A program made the translations under genes and the position numbers. A DNA stretch of 64,000 nucleotides from Acanthochlamys bracteata (Eukaryota; Streptophyta; Magnoliopsida; Pandanales; Velloziaceae), in the NCBI GenBank assembly GCA_019914995.1, contig CM034135.1:7814501-7878500 (forward strand), read 5' to 3'. Positions 11,312 to 22,888 of the stretch are shown piece by piece. Each line of letters opens with the position of its first letter. Within the stretch, counting starts at the first letter, position 1. The notes beneath the pieces were generated by a model. The model ran no database searches. It was given only the letters and a program-made list of their open reading frames with translations, and was not told where the DNA came from.

Positions 11312-12011
11312 TGTCGATGAATCGAGAGTAGCTTGCTTATGTTAAACTGTTACGAGAAACGTAAACCATTGGATTATAAGGGAGAAAATGAAAAGGAGTT
11401 GGGTGGAATTTTTTATAAACAGCTGCAACAACCGGAGACGGAGATCACGAAGAAATTAAAACGTAGAAGAAATTGAACACACGCCAAAGCTAAAAAAGAG
11501 TTGGGGAAGAAGATGGTCTGCAAATATTGTTAAGAAATGTAGAGCTAAATTGGCCAACCAACTCTGTCTACCTTCACAGTCGTCTGTTTCGTTTGTGTGT
11601 TGGATTATTGGTCAACGTCGTAATTTTCTTCACGTACGAGGGTTTTATTTGGACATGTTGAAAACTTGATTGCTTTGATTATTGATAATTTTATGTTCGG
11701 ATATAATTCTATATTGCAGATAACTGTAAATTTTACGGATAGTTTAGCTCCGTTTCAAAAACTCTTATATAAAATTTAAAATTATAAAAATTTTACATTA
11801 TAAATTTATTTATAATTTATAAATCAAGCTATTATTAGCAGAAGCCAACAAACAATTTCCATCAATTACACAAATTGCCAGCCCGCTAACATGTGAAAGC
11901 CCAACAAAGAGCCCATTACCAACTATTTAGATAATGATAAGTTAAACATTAATTAATACTCTAACAAGTAACAATTAGTTAATTTAGTTATTAACTACTA
12001 ATTAAATGATC
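11312..12011. other. Intergenic between GPAT and thaumatin-like gene
   Basis: Probable GPAT 5' leader and promoter up to about 11650, then AT-rich DNA that ends in the 3' flank of the thaumatin-like gene. No further gene seen. Confidence 0.45.
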
Positions 12012-12841
12012 TCATTTTATCCTTGGCGGAGGGCAGAAGGCGATGAGGTATCTAGTTGCCTTGCACAAGTTCAAACTTGAGCTATCATCATAGGCAAAGC
12101 TGTAAGCTCTAGGACAGATTGCTTTGAACAAATGCGAAAAAATCGAGGGCTTGCATCTCTCCGGCGTCGAATATTCTCCGGTGCAGCAGTATTCCGGCGA
12201 CTGCAGTGCCATGCAAGCGCTCATACATCCTACGGTTCTACCGTTCTTCGAAATTTCCAACTTTGAAGGACAGCAGACGTTAACGTCTGCGTCACAACTT
12301 GCCACTCCACAGCCTACGCCTCCGTTCACCGGTGACATGGCTACGGGAATGTTGAAGCCGTCAACTAAGCTGACATCGTAGAAATGGACAGGCGACTCAG
12401 ACGTGCCAAATGATGCTTCTACAACGGTAGCCGGAGGGGTTCCGGCCATGCCGTTGCAGTGCAGCACGCCGCCGCAGTCCCCTGTTTCGCATGAACCTTG
12501 CCCTTGCCGGTCGAAATTGCAGCCCGTTCGGGCCCATATACGTCCGGCCCAGCCTACCGGGACGTTGCAAACTGTTTCTTGGCCAGTTGCAAGAAGAAAC
12601 CCGCCGTTCTCCGGTGACGCATGGCCGGGGTTGCCGAGCGTTCCTGGCCATACACTGTAGTTGCAGTAGTTCACCATTATTAGTTTTATATCCCCTGCAA
12701 CTGAAAAGATTCAAGAACAAATGTTAACAATTTAACTTGAATGAAACAGCGTGAAGAAAATATCGTTGAAGATTTGTTACTTGATAATGAAATCAAGAGG
12801 AGGAAACAGAACTGGATGGATTGAAATGTTGAAGTTCTCAT
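12012..12841 (-). CDS. Thaumatin-like protein (PR-5 family), two exons
   Basis: Secreted pathogenesis-related family 5 (thaumatin-like) protein, expected in the apoplast or vacuole; some members bind or cut beta-1,3-glucan. Exons 12841-12781 and 12694-12012 give 247 residues. The short first exon encodes a hydrophobic signal peptide ([20 protein letters not shown]), interrupted by a phase-1 intron at the position usual for this family. The mature part starts near GDIKL and shows the signature run around TGCNF, GDCGG and [11 protein letters not shown], with acidic-cleft residues (Arg of WARTG, Glu of VEASF, Asp of YDVSLVDG and of YDD) preserved. I count 18 cysteines in the mature part, two more than the canonical 16 (one in ETVCNVP, one in NVCC). 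The internal Met at 12677 would lose the signal peptide and is not the start. Confidence 0.92.
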
Positions 12842-13113
12842 TCTGTTGAGTTACTGCAAAAAACTTTGGGCAGAAAAAATGTTCGTGTTTCAGTTGCTTT
12901 TAAACGTTCAGTAAAATTCAATTTTAATTGGGAACTTTTCTGTGATGACCAGAAGATTGGAACAAATTCTTTGCTTTTGCACCTGATCGAGGTCAAGAAA
13001 AGTAGGGAACTGGAAAGCTTCATGAACAAATTAGTATAGATTACCAAAAAATCATGCAACAAATTTGAGTTCTTCACCAAAACGTCACACCAGATATAAA
13101 TTTCTACTAATAA

Positions 13114-13335
13114 GTGTGCGTTTGGTTTAACTTATCAAAAAAAAAAATTTTTAATTTTATATTTTTTAATATATTTTATAATTATATAAAAAATTTATTA
13201 AAAAATTTAAAATATAAAAAAAATTTACGTAATAAAATTTTTTATTATATATTTTAATTATATGTTTAAAAAAATAAATTTATTTAAAAAATAATAATAA
13301 TATTTTTTATTTTAAAAATAGTTTCAAACGTTCTC
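13114..13335. mobile_element. Tourist-like MITE, 222 bp, TAA duplication
   Basis: TAA flanks both ends (13111-13113, 13336-13338). Left end GTGTGCGTTTGGTTTAAC; right end read inward GAGAACGTTTGAAACTA. Interior is AT-rich and non-coding. Confidence 0.68.
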
Positions 13336-13429
13336 TAAATCTGAAACATTGAGCCTCTAGGTACAAAACTTTGGTACGTAACAAGTCGCAACATGATGTC
13401 CGAGGAAGATATAAATAAAACCAAGGGAG

Positions 13430-13682
13430 CGTTTTGAAATTATTTATAAAATGAAATTTTTGTGAAATAGAAGATATTTTTATTTTTTTTAAAAAATAAG
13501 ATATATTTTTTTTACTTTAAAAAAAATAATAAAAATATGTAATAAAAAAATTTTACTTCGTAAAATTTTTTTACACTTTCTAAATTTTTAAATAAATTTT
13601 TTATATATTTATAAAATATATTAAAAAACATAAAATAAAAAAAAGTTAAAAAAAATTAATAAATAACTTCTAAAACGGAGAA
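13430..13682. mobile_element. AT-rich inverted-repeat element upstream of the PPR gene
   Basis: Left end GGAGCGTTTTGAAATTATTTAT; right end read inward CTCCGTTTTAGAAGTTATTTAT. The interior shares long A/T blocks with copies at about 56840-56960 and 60598-60820. No clear target-site duplication, so boundaries are approximate. Confidence 0.6.
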
Positions 13683-13866
13683 TCAAACAGCGCCCACATC
13701 TAGTTAGCAAATGTCCTCTACAAGAATCAGGCGAGGAGCCTACAATTGATGTACACATAAAATAAAAGAAGCCCTTTTACACATAAATCACTGGGGATTT
13801 GACTTCCTATATCTACTTCCCTTTATTTAAAATTTTGAAGTGAGAGGAATTTTATCGGGCGGTTAA

Positions 13867-15633
13867 ATGTTCCTCAGGTTCTCCACATTCTTCTTCTCAA
13901 GAATGCTCGCTACTTTTCTCCCAAACCAAAACCCACTTTTCAACATTTCTTCTACAGAACGACACCTTGTTTTCCTCATCTCCTCCGCTGCAAATTCTGT
14001 ATCCCTTCCCTCCGCCGACACTGGCAGTTGTTACCACTCCACTATTATAAAGCTCGGTCTTGTTACAAACCCTTTCGTATCAACTGCTCTACTGAATCTC
14101 TACTCGAAATGTCACCAATTCCATCTTGCCCAGAAACTGTTCGATCACATGCCACAGAAAACTGTTGTCACTTATAACACTCTCATGTACTGTTATTCCA
14201 AGTCGCATTTACCTTTTCTTTCAATTACATTATTATGTGAGTTGATTGATGCTGGAATTTCAATGACGCTGTCAACGGTGTCGAGTGTTTTGGTTGCTGG
14301 GGCGCGGCTAGGTGATATTCGAATTGGGAAGATGTTGCATGGTGTTGGATTCAAGCAAGGGTTCTGTAATAACGTTGTGGTTGGTACTGGATTGGTAGAT
14401 GTCTATGCAAAATGTGGAGATTTGACTGCGGCAAGGGAAGTGTTTGATTGTTTGCATGAAAGGAATGTGATCACTTATACATCGCTTATTACTGGGTACG
14501 CATTGCAGCAGAAAGGGAGTGATGCAATTATGGTGATTCGGCATATGTGTAGGTGTGGTGTTGAATTGAATCAAGTTAGTTATAATAGTGTTCTTAACTC
14601 ATTCTCGAGTTTAGAGGATTTGGTACATGGAAAGCAAGTGCATTGTCTAGTGATTAAAGTAGGGTTCTGCTCTGAACCTTATATTGTTGTGACACTTCTT
14701 AGTATGTACTCAAGGTGTGGAAGCCTTGACGATTTTGTTAATACTTGTGGTTCTATCCAACTACATGATCAAATTATGTGCAACTCAATCATTGCTGGGT
14801 ATTCCAATTTGGGAGAAGGTGCTGTTGTTCTTAAGAAGTTTCATGAGATGAGAAGAGCATATATCTATATGGACTTCTTCACCTTCACGAGTGTTCTTGG
14901 AGCTGTTGGAACTCTTTCAGCACTTCAGGAGGGTAGACAAGTACATTGTTTGATAGTTAAATCTGGGTTTGAGTCAAACTCCTGCATTCAGAATGGTCTC
15001 CTATCAATGTATTCAAAATGTGGTGAATTAGAAGACTCCAAGCGGGCATTCCTTCTCATTGTTGGTGCTGGTGTAGTTTCATGGAACGCACTCATTTCAG
15101 GGTTTGCACAACATGGATATGGCCGGGAGGCAGTGGAATTGTTTGAGCAGATGCAGAGAACCGGTCTTCGACCAAATGCAACAACTTTCTTATCAGTTCT
15201 TACAGCTTGTAGCCATGTTGGGCTAGTTGATGAAGGGCTAAAATATTTCAGTTTGATGAAGCAAGGTGATACAGCAGTAATACCTGAGAGAGAGCACTAT
15301 GCTTGTGTAGTTGACCTTCTTTGTCGGGCAGGTCGTCTTCATGATGCTGAGTCTCTTATCAACAGTATGCCTCTGAAACCTGGTCTTTCTGTCTATAAGA
15401 CTCTCCTTAGTTCATGTCAGGCTCAAGCGAATCTCGAAATTGCAAGTAGAGTTACTGAGCGCTCACTGCAGCTCTATCCATGCGATACAGCTAGTTACGT
15501 TCTGCTGTCTAATGCTCTTGCTGCTAAAGATTATTGGGTAGATGCTACCGGTGTCCGGGAAATGATGGGTGGGAAAGGATTGAGGAAGCAACCAGCTTGG
15601 AGCTGTATAGATGATAGTGCATGTGTCCCGTGA
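13867..15633 (+). CDS. PLS-class pentatricopeptide repeat protein, intronless
   Basis: 588-residue PPR protein, expected to bind organellar RNA in mitochondria or plastids. The N-terminus is rich in Phe, Ser and Arg with few acidic residues, compatible with a targeting peptide. From about residue 70 there is a chain of ~35-residue repeats with typical turns such as VVTYNTLMYCYSK, NVITYTSLITGYA and VVSWNALISGFAQHGYGREA. After the last repeat comes an E-type extension (about 500-580: PLKPGLSVYKTLLSSCQ ... YVLLSNALAAKDYWVDA). There is no DYW deaminase domain; the frame stops soon after PAWSCID. E-class proteins usually act as editing or processing specificity factors. The target transcript cannot be told from the sequence. 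No intron, as usual for this family. Confidence 0.9.
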   Translation: MFLRFSTFFFSRMLATFLPNQNPLFNISSTERHLVFLISSAANSVSLPSADTGSCYHSTIIKLGLVTNPFVSTALLNLYSKCHQFHLAQKLFDHMPQKTVVTYNTLMYCYSKSHLPFLSITLLCELIDAGISMTLSTVSSVLVAGARLGDIRIGKMLHGVGFKQGFCNNVVVGTGLVDVYAKCGDLTAAREVFDCLHERNVITYTSLITGYALQQKGSDAIMVIRHMCRCGVELNQVSYNSVLNSFSSLEDLVHGKQVHCLVIKVGFCSEPYIVVTLLSMYSRCGSLDDFVNTCGSIQLHDQIMCNSIIAGYSNLGEGAVVLKKFHEMRRAYIYMDFFTFTSVLGAVGTLSALQEGRQVHCLIVKSGFESNSCIQNGLLSMYSKCGELEDSKRAFLLIVGAGVVSWNALISGFAQHGYGREAVELFEQMQRTGLRPNATTFLSVLTACSHVGLVDEGLKYFSLMKQGDTAVIPEREHYACVVDLLCRAGRLHDAESLINSMPLKPGLSVYKTLLSSCQAQANLEIASRVTERSLQLYPCDTASYVLLSNALAAKDYWVDATGVREMMGGKGLRKQPAWSCIDDSACVP

Positions 15634-17061
15634 ATTTGGTGAGCTGCATTTCATGCACCAAGGACCCACACTTGAGTTGGAATACATCCTCTGGAACTGG
15701 TACTACATTTGAGAACCATCAACCACTGCTTCAATGGAAGCAATATAGTATAGTTTCTATTTGATCAATCTTGACCATTGGACTAAGTTGAGGATTGTTT
15801 TATAGGGCCTCCTTTACAATTCTTTGCAGAGATTCCAAGACCTGTTTATATTCAGTCAATCTGAAGTTCGAAAATTGTTGTTCACATCATGGAAGGCCTT
15901 ATCTAAACCCAAAAGCCAGCCAATTTGTCAAACTCTCTAATTATGATAGGCTGAGAGATGTGACAATTGGAAGGAGCGTATAAGTACCCAGAATAAGGGA
16001 TGCTTACAAACTCTCAGTTCCATGGCCTATTTGTGAAGGCAAGCATATTAGGGGAAATAACTTGTAATTTAGAGAGTTTCGGAAGTTAGATATCTGCATT
16101 TCATATAAACAATGTAGCTTCTCTAAAGTCTAAAGAATTGGCAAAGTTTCACACCATAAAAACTAGACATGTAATAGTAAATAGTATACGGGCATTGTAT
16201 AGGAGATTGCTTATAGAATTTGATACATGCATGGTTCTTCGTTTTTCATCATCTACTTGTAACTATATTTCGTTTTTTAGTTTTTTGAAATTACTATAAG
16301 TTCTACTTGTTCTTAGGTTCTTATTTGTTTATTTCGACTGATTACACTTGTTTGGGTCATGCATATAATGCAGCCTAGGCAGGATTTAAGGCACTCATGG
16401 AGCTTGTAATGGGAGCTGTTGGGGAGGTCAGGTCAGGGAACGAAGTAGATGCCCTGACAGAGTGAAAGATTGCTTCTCTTCACAGAACTTGGGAAGAGTT
16501 CAAGGGTTCTCCTGTCCCTGACTCTATGAATCATCACACTGGTAACATCTCAATCACCTATAAATCTATAAATCTATGCGTGATCAATTGTGCAGTAGCA
16601 ATCCTTGTTCTTTTGGCGCAGAATTCAACATTATTACTCATACATTGATCAAGTCTCTAATTTACTGAGTGCAGTAGAAACACACGACCTGATGGGAAGA
16701 GTAAACCAATCTTGAACTGTGAAAATCTCTCGTCATTAGAGAAACTGACATTTATTTTTTATTTTTATTTATCTATTTTTGGCCGTTAAATCCTAGAGAA
16801 GGATTGAGGAACTAAAACAACAAATGTAAAATTTTTGTTGAAGTAAGGTAGGTAAGGTTGCAAGCAGAGCCTGTAAATTGGCTTTTTTACAGTTACATTT
16901 ATACCAAATGTATACTCCTCTTGCAATAGATATCGAATGTCAATAGAATATTTGTTTACACTTCCTTCAATTTCATTCATCATACAATTTCATTATCAAT
17001 GACCTATGTATATTAGCCGATTTCATGAGATTTGAAACATGTTGTGATCTTGTATATATAA
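15634..17061. other. Intergenic, 3' flanks of the PPR and cyclin genes
   Basis: The two neighbours converge here. The segment is moderately AT-rich and probably includes the PPR 3' UTR. Around 16375-16465 a short plus-strand frame looks mildly protein-like but has no start and no recognised family; I do not call it. Confidence 0.4.
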
Positions 17062-18833
17062 CTATGCAACGTATAACTTGTTCTCCAGCTTCCTCTTCCG
17101 CGAGTTCTTCGTAAGGAAACAATCATCAATGTCAGCGCAGCAATCGAATAATTTCTTCCTTTGGTTTGGTAATACAGTCACCGGACTGTCCGGGCAAGAA
17201 CCAGATGCCTTTAAGCAGCATCTTGGCACCGACGAATCTGCAACGGTTGCAGTTATGATCTGCCTACACTTACCCAAATCCTCCTGTTCACAAAATCAAT
17301 ACAAGTTCCCGTTAAGAAGTTTTGCCAAAACAGATCCCTTATGTTTTTTTGTCAAGGAGTTTTTATTAGGTCTTACTAGTGAGCCCTGCGGTATCAACGG
17401 AGTGATGGCGGCGATGAATGTGTCCTCTTCAGATGGTCGGAGCTCCGTTAATGCAAACCGTATTGTCTCAAGGGCAATAACACAAGCACCAAAACTTAGC
17501 ATCCTAATATCTGCACACCAAATACCTTTGTTAGACAATATGAGACTAACAAACTCATTCTAGCACTTACTTCATTTAAGTGCTTTTTAATCTATTATAT
17601 TTTAATTTTTTATTTTAAATTTTTTATAATATTTTAAAAAAATTAAATTTTTAAAAATTTATATCATAAAATATGTTATTAAAAAAATAATGTTAGTTTT
17701 TAAAAAAATTTTAAAATTCTTCCGCTTCAGAATATTTTTATTTCATAATCACTCCGAAATTAACCGATTCTAACAAGGTTAAAGATGAAAATACTTGATA
17801 GACTTGTATACTAAAATAACTGAATACCGTGTAAAGCCTGAATGAGGATTTCAGTGGTGCGTCCGGCAAGGCGTGGGTGAACGGAATGCAATCGGCGAGA
17901 AAGGAGTTCAACGTAAGAGTAGGTGGTGACACAAGACAGGCGCCAGTTCAACGACTTGAGCACGGTGAGCTCCATCCTTTGAATCGTGGTCGGATCAAAC
18001 GAATGCTCCATTTCTTCCATCTGTTACGCAAGTGATTAATTACAAGTTCACAAAACTATTCATGTACAATTCGAATCGAATGAATGAAATGGTTGAGAAA
18101 TTAACGTACCTGGAAATCTTGCAGGGAAGGAAAAGAAACTTCTTCGTATTTAGAAGCAATTGAAAGACAGGCGATTGATAGCAATTCCATCATCCAACTT
18201 TCCCACTTCTGCGAATAAATTGAAAAAAAAAACAAACATTTATTGAGAATTAATTCTATAGTTTTCTGATATGCATGCATTATATCAAATTAATCATCAG
18301 TTAATTATTAATCACACCGTGTCAGAGTAAGTGACAGAAAGAAACCGTTCGAGATAATTTAAGGCATTGAATGCGGTCGTGAAACAAAGATTAAGCCTTG
18401 TGCATTCCTGAAATCCATGCATGAACATATTCATTAGAGAGAAAACAAATTAATTTTTGAGAAAAAAATTTATCAAAATTTGAAGAAGATATATGAAAGG
18501 AAAAATAAAATATAAAAAATGTTTTGGTACCGAGAAAATCCAAGAAATTGCGCGGAATCTGGCACTCGAAACAAGAGAAGAAACACTTAGAAACTCTTCG
18601 TACCCTCTTTCATTACCAACTCCATAGAAGCTTTCTTTTTCCAAATAATTCCTGAAAACTTCATCAATATCTTCATCAAGATGATCGACACATGATGTAC
18701 TTATAACCTTCGACGAAGAACCCATTACCGGAGAAGAACAAGAAGAGTACGAAGAAGAAGAAGAAAAAACTGGAGTGAGTGGAACCATCTCTTCATCACA
18801 AAGCAGCAACACAACACTGCTACTGCTCTCCAT
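17062..18833 (-). CDS. D-type cyclin, probably CYCD7-like, six exons
   Basis: Cyclin that partners CDKA to drive G1/S entry through the retinoblastoma-related protein. Exons 18833-18531, 18407-18318, 18208-18110, 18020-17828, 17510-17377 and 17283-17062 join in frame to 346 residues. An LxCxE Rb-binding motif is at residues 10-14 (LLCDE), followed by PLTP, an arrangement that recalls CYCD7;1. The N-terminal cyclin box spans about residues 85-205 (ARFRAISWIF; YLERFLS; WMMELLSIACLSIASKYEE; MELTVLKSLNWRLS); the C-terminal cyclin fold is less conserved. The tail ends in a basic cluster, SRKRKLENK. Arabidopsis CYCD7;1 acts in the stomatal lineage; this role is only inferred. CYCD5 or CYCD6 affiliation is the alternative. 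Confidence 0.9.
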
Positions 18834-19332
18834 TATCGATCGAACGATTATCTATATTCAATCTCAAACCAAACCAAAAACTGATCACATCGAACGAAAT
18901 CGAAAGATTTTGTAGTTGATATTTACATGAACATGGAATAATTAGCGAGAACACAACCTGTATATATAGAAGTTCAAATTGCATGAAAGAACACGTAGAA
19001 GATGACAAGCATAGAAGGGTATATTGGTCATTTGGATAGAAGATGTGGTGTTGGTGGAGAAAGAGAACAGGTAAACAAGTGGGAGAGTGTTTAAACAGAG
19101 AGGGGTTGTCCCTCATGACCAGAGTTAAATGCTGACTAACTCATGGTTAACTCAACAGTACGGTATTTTACCTGAGTTAAGAGTTAGCTAACTCAACCCT
19201 AATTAGTGACATCGTGTACACAGATACACGAGGACTGACTGACCAACCATAGATGACATACATACATAATACAAAATTTTACAATTTTCAATTCGACTGG
19301 TTTGTTTTTTTTTTTTAATTTGAAAACAATTA
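18834..19332. other. Cyclin upstream region
   Basis: 5' leader and promoter of the D-type cyclin on the minus strand. The first ~300 bp contain a TATATATAG stretch (about 18960) that may serve as TATA box. A direct and inverted cluster of GTTAACTCA/GAGTTAGC-like motifs lies at 19120-19200. No gene seen. Confidence 0.4.
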
Positions 19333-19540
19333 CTTGAGAATGTTTTCTAAAAAGATATATTTTTATTCTATTTCAAAAAACAAATTTTAATTTTTTATCT
19401 AAATAATAATAATAATAATAAAATTTTTTAACATAAATCTTTTTCTATATTTTAAATTTTTTTTAAAATATTTTATAAAATGTATATAAATTTATTTAAA
19501 AATATAAAATAAATAAGAATCACTGCATACAAACTACCCC
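19333..19540. mobile_element. Possible Tourist-like MITE
   Basis: TTA flanks both proposed ends (19330-19332, 19541-19543) and the right end read inward begins GGGGTAGTTTG like other copies in the window. The left terminal repeat is poorly conserved, so this is tentative. Confidence 0.4.
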
Positions 19541-22500
19541 TTAATATATTATTTAGAATAACTTTTCTAATTCATTTTAAAACTTACTTTTTATACAGAA
19601 GAATACAAAGAGTAAAAGTCAAAGCAAAATTAAACAAGAACATAAATGCAAAAAGAATATTTAAAACCTTAATTACAACATTTGTCAATAAATTTACATC
19701 GACTTGAATTGATTTTGATTTCAATAAATTTTACATTCCATAAAAACCCGCTATCAGAATATCTTCTCTTCAAACAAGTCTTCCAAGCACTTCTATGATA
19801 AGAGTTACGCAAAGTTTCCGCAATACAATTTCTTTTGATCGAATTCAGTCATAACCATCATAGGAGAATTAGAACTTTTTCTCACTACAGACTTGCCTGC
19901 GATCTCTCGCATGAATCAGCAATCAAGTAACCAAGAGCAAAACTGAGATTAGTTGGCTTCCCATCTTTTACTGGTGAAGGAATGAAGAGCAGTGGACCAT
20001 TCACGCTTTTGGAAATGTGAATTTATATTCGAAGGCATGTGAACAATATAATACTGCATGTAGATGTACTGCTACTGACATGCCTGGAGATATGATCAGA
20101 GTTCAATTCCTCACCCGCCAATCAAGTTCTGATCCCAATCAGCATCTGCTGTACTCTTCATTCCTTTTTTTACAGTCTGTAGAACCCCATCTGTTGGGAA
20201 GACCTAGGCTACCGATTGCTAGCAGCAGCAGTTTAAGTCCTGCATTGAATACTCAGTGCTGTTAGAGCATGATGTGAAAAACCAGAGCTTCACCTGTATC
20301 AAGAACAATACAGGGGTGGTTCTACTCCAGAAAATTGTGAAACAAAGTAATTGGACATGACTAGAGAATCTTGAGAAAAAACCAACAACAAATTAAGTCT
20401 TTATCCCACTTGCTTGGAGTCAGGCCATGAATCCGTTTTCTCCGTTTTCCGTTTGAAATCTTTAGAAAAAACACATCAAATTTATACATGAGCTTACTTT
20501 CAAATGAAAAGTGGAATCTGCTGTTGTTACAACTAAACAATGCTAAAGATGAATGAATATGTATGTAGAGTTTGTTAACTAACAAGACCGATAAGCTACA
20601 AAACATAAAAGCTAATTTAACAAGGCTTCCTAAAATGTTTGTAGACTCAACATATTTAAACATATGCTTGTGGTCAAATGGCATCCAATCTTGAAAAGCT
20701 TTAAGTCCACAAATGCTGACTATTTGTGATCAGATGCTAGATTATGCCTCTGCCATCAGATGCCCAATTCTACACTATAAGCAAACAGACAGCTACCTGG
20801 AGATGGCCTAGAGGCAACTATGAGACCCTGCATCAAGAGTACACCAAAAGAAGTGTCATTCTTGTTGGGTATGTAAAGTGAAACTTTGCATACAAATAAC
20901 TGATTACTTCATGTGACAAACCTTTTCAATTGTATGGCAATTGAATTTTAAACAAAAAACCAGTCCTTAATGACACCACTTCTGGGTGAAAACCCATAAA
21001 TTCTTCGTATGAATAGACCTTCTTTGAGGTACCTCAGTGATCCCAAGTTTAATGTTGGCACTCCATCATACCACTACATCATACCTTTCTTACGTTCTTC
21101 ACTCTTGGAGCCAGTATTTGTATTCGCCTAAAGTTACCACTTTGCTCAGAGCCATATGAGTCCTCATCACGCAGCTCAGCCCTTCAAATTCTGCAGGAGA
21201 AATCGATATGTTTTTGCAATTGTAAAACGCTTCGTCAGGCGCGCAAGAAACATTTAGTCATTATCAAAAATGTTTAACACTACATCAGCATCAACTTCCA
21301 TCTTCATGAAGTCAAAATGTTATCAAACCACATTAACTATGGCTCAAAGAAATTAGCCATTCCACATTCCATACACACGCTTTAAGGAACGCAAGGCTAA
21401 AAATTTTTGAACTAATCCCAATTGTTGTCGACCATATAACGTAAAGGCAAGAGAAATCTATATGCCACATACTTCCACAAGCAAGAAAAATCTTGCTGCC
21501 AAAGACGCCAACAATTTCCCCACTTCCATAGCAATATTATCTGCCTGTGATGCTAATCTGACTTTTGAAAAAAGAATCTTCTTGAACATTACCAGCAATA
21601 AAGTAATTTTTTACAACAAAGACAATGAAAATAAAGCATGATCATATAAGTAAACTGTTAAAACCGGTCTAAGAAACTGGTTCGTTATACAATTACAGAA
21701 ACGAACCGGTTGATTTTCTATCTTCTCTCGTTTCTCTCTCTATTGTTCCGCTCTGATAGCGTGCGGGTACTACTACGGAGCGTCGTCGCGCACGGAGACA
21801 TACCAAGAGCAGGTGATGGACGCTGCCTTGGATGAAGGTGCTGAGTGACGCCTGGGCACCGGGATGACCGGGGCGTGACCCGGGCGCAAGCGCAAGACAT
21901 ACGGATAACTCTGGTATATGCAATCAATGACTCGTTTTCCACTTCTGATACACCATAGCCTTTTGAGGAAACTCCAGCCACCAAATGCCAAGTCTGCCCA
22001 GCCTGGGAACATGAAATTAGCCCGAGGGAACCGAGTTCACTTGGCTCGGTTACACCTTTTTAGAACCACTTCAAGAGCATTTGGCCAAATTAGGAAAGCC
22101 AAAGTCTCTAAGGTAGGAACTCTAACAGATTCTAAAACTTTGTTTAAGGCTATACATATATGCATAAACAAGAACCCATCAATTGAAAACATCAGCGGGT
22201 AACTGAACTTGTTTTTGTCAGATATAACTTCCGGCTTCAGGAAAAGTAAGTAAAATTGTTCTAGGACCCCTGCAGCAATCTATTACCGGATTTCATTTAA
22301 CAAAGTTGTTGCACGCATTCTGTAGGAGCAAAGAGTCTCGATGCTATATCCATAGAAAATCATATGATAACCCTCGACCGGATATCTGATTAAAACTGGT
22401 AGCTCAAGAAATGCAATCAGCGTATGCAACAGATGATGAATTCGAAGCCACCATATCTGGTTAGTTCACTTCATTCTATCCGTATGCAGGACTTGATGAA

Positions 22501-22888
22501 TACAATTCAAGGAGCTGCAAAGGCAGTAGCTTGTGCAGCAGATCAGAAGAGATAGCGTACATAGTTTTAGTGATCTCTTATTGTTGAATTGCTGTACAAC
22601 ACATGCAGATATACCAAGTTTTTCATCCCTCAAGCTTTGTTCCTGAAGTCATGAACACAAGCCATGATTCATTGTTTTTGCTGAAATCCTTAGGTCATTG
22701 ACGATTAAAACTGAGGTATCAAACAGGTACAAGAATTTGATCATCACCGGAAATACAAATTACCCGTTTAACTGTTGTCGACATGTAAAATTACGAAAAA
22801 TTACAAGAAATTACGGGCACCAGAGACTTGTTCTTACTTCTTTCGAAGCAGCTAGTGTACGTCGTCCATCCCGGGAAGGACAGCAGCT
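19541..22888. other. Unassigned region with a GC-rich patch (possible unknown gene or remnant)
   Basis: About 3.3 kb that is less AT-biased than the other gaps, between the cyclin and Rubisco activase. At 21757-21905 there is a strongly GC-rich patch. A plus-strand stretch there, after a pyrimidine-rich tract ending in TAG at about 21758, reads YYYGASSRTETYQEQVMDAA and then DEGAE before a stop, and looks protein-like. On the minus strand 22045-22190 encodes an open stretch from MFSIDGFLF to VVLKRCNRAK. Another minus block at 21472-21545 (NIAMEVGKLLASLAARFF) could be an exon. I could not join these into one reading frame or recognise a family. It may be a spliced gene, an untranslated transcript, or a decayed gene. 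Confidence 0.35.

Larger units (their letters stand above)
12842..13866. other. Divergent promoter region between thaumatin-like and PPR genes
   Basis: About 1 kb separating two genes transcribed away from each other. It holds two inverted-repeat elements (13114-13335 and about 13430-13682), so much of the shared upstream DNA is transposon-derived. Only about 180 bp lies between the second element and the PPR start codon. Confidence 0.55.

Noticed and set aside
12012..12677. Thaumatin-like protein starting at the internal Met
   Set aside because: This would remove the signal peptide and part of the first strand. A proper signal-peptide exon with a fitting splice site is present at 12841-12781.
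20017..20265. 82-residue plus-strand frame
   Set aside because: No family resemblance, no supporting splice or promoter signal; probably chance.
22409..22610. Two plus-strand blocks that look like a gene end joined by a splice
   Set aside because: The implied intron would be only about 30 bp, far below the plant minimum of about 60-70 bp, and no upstream exon fits.
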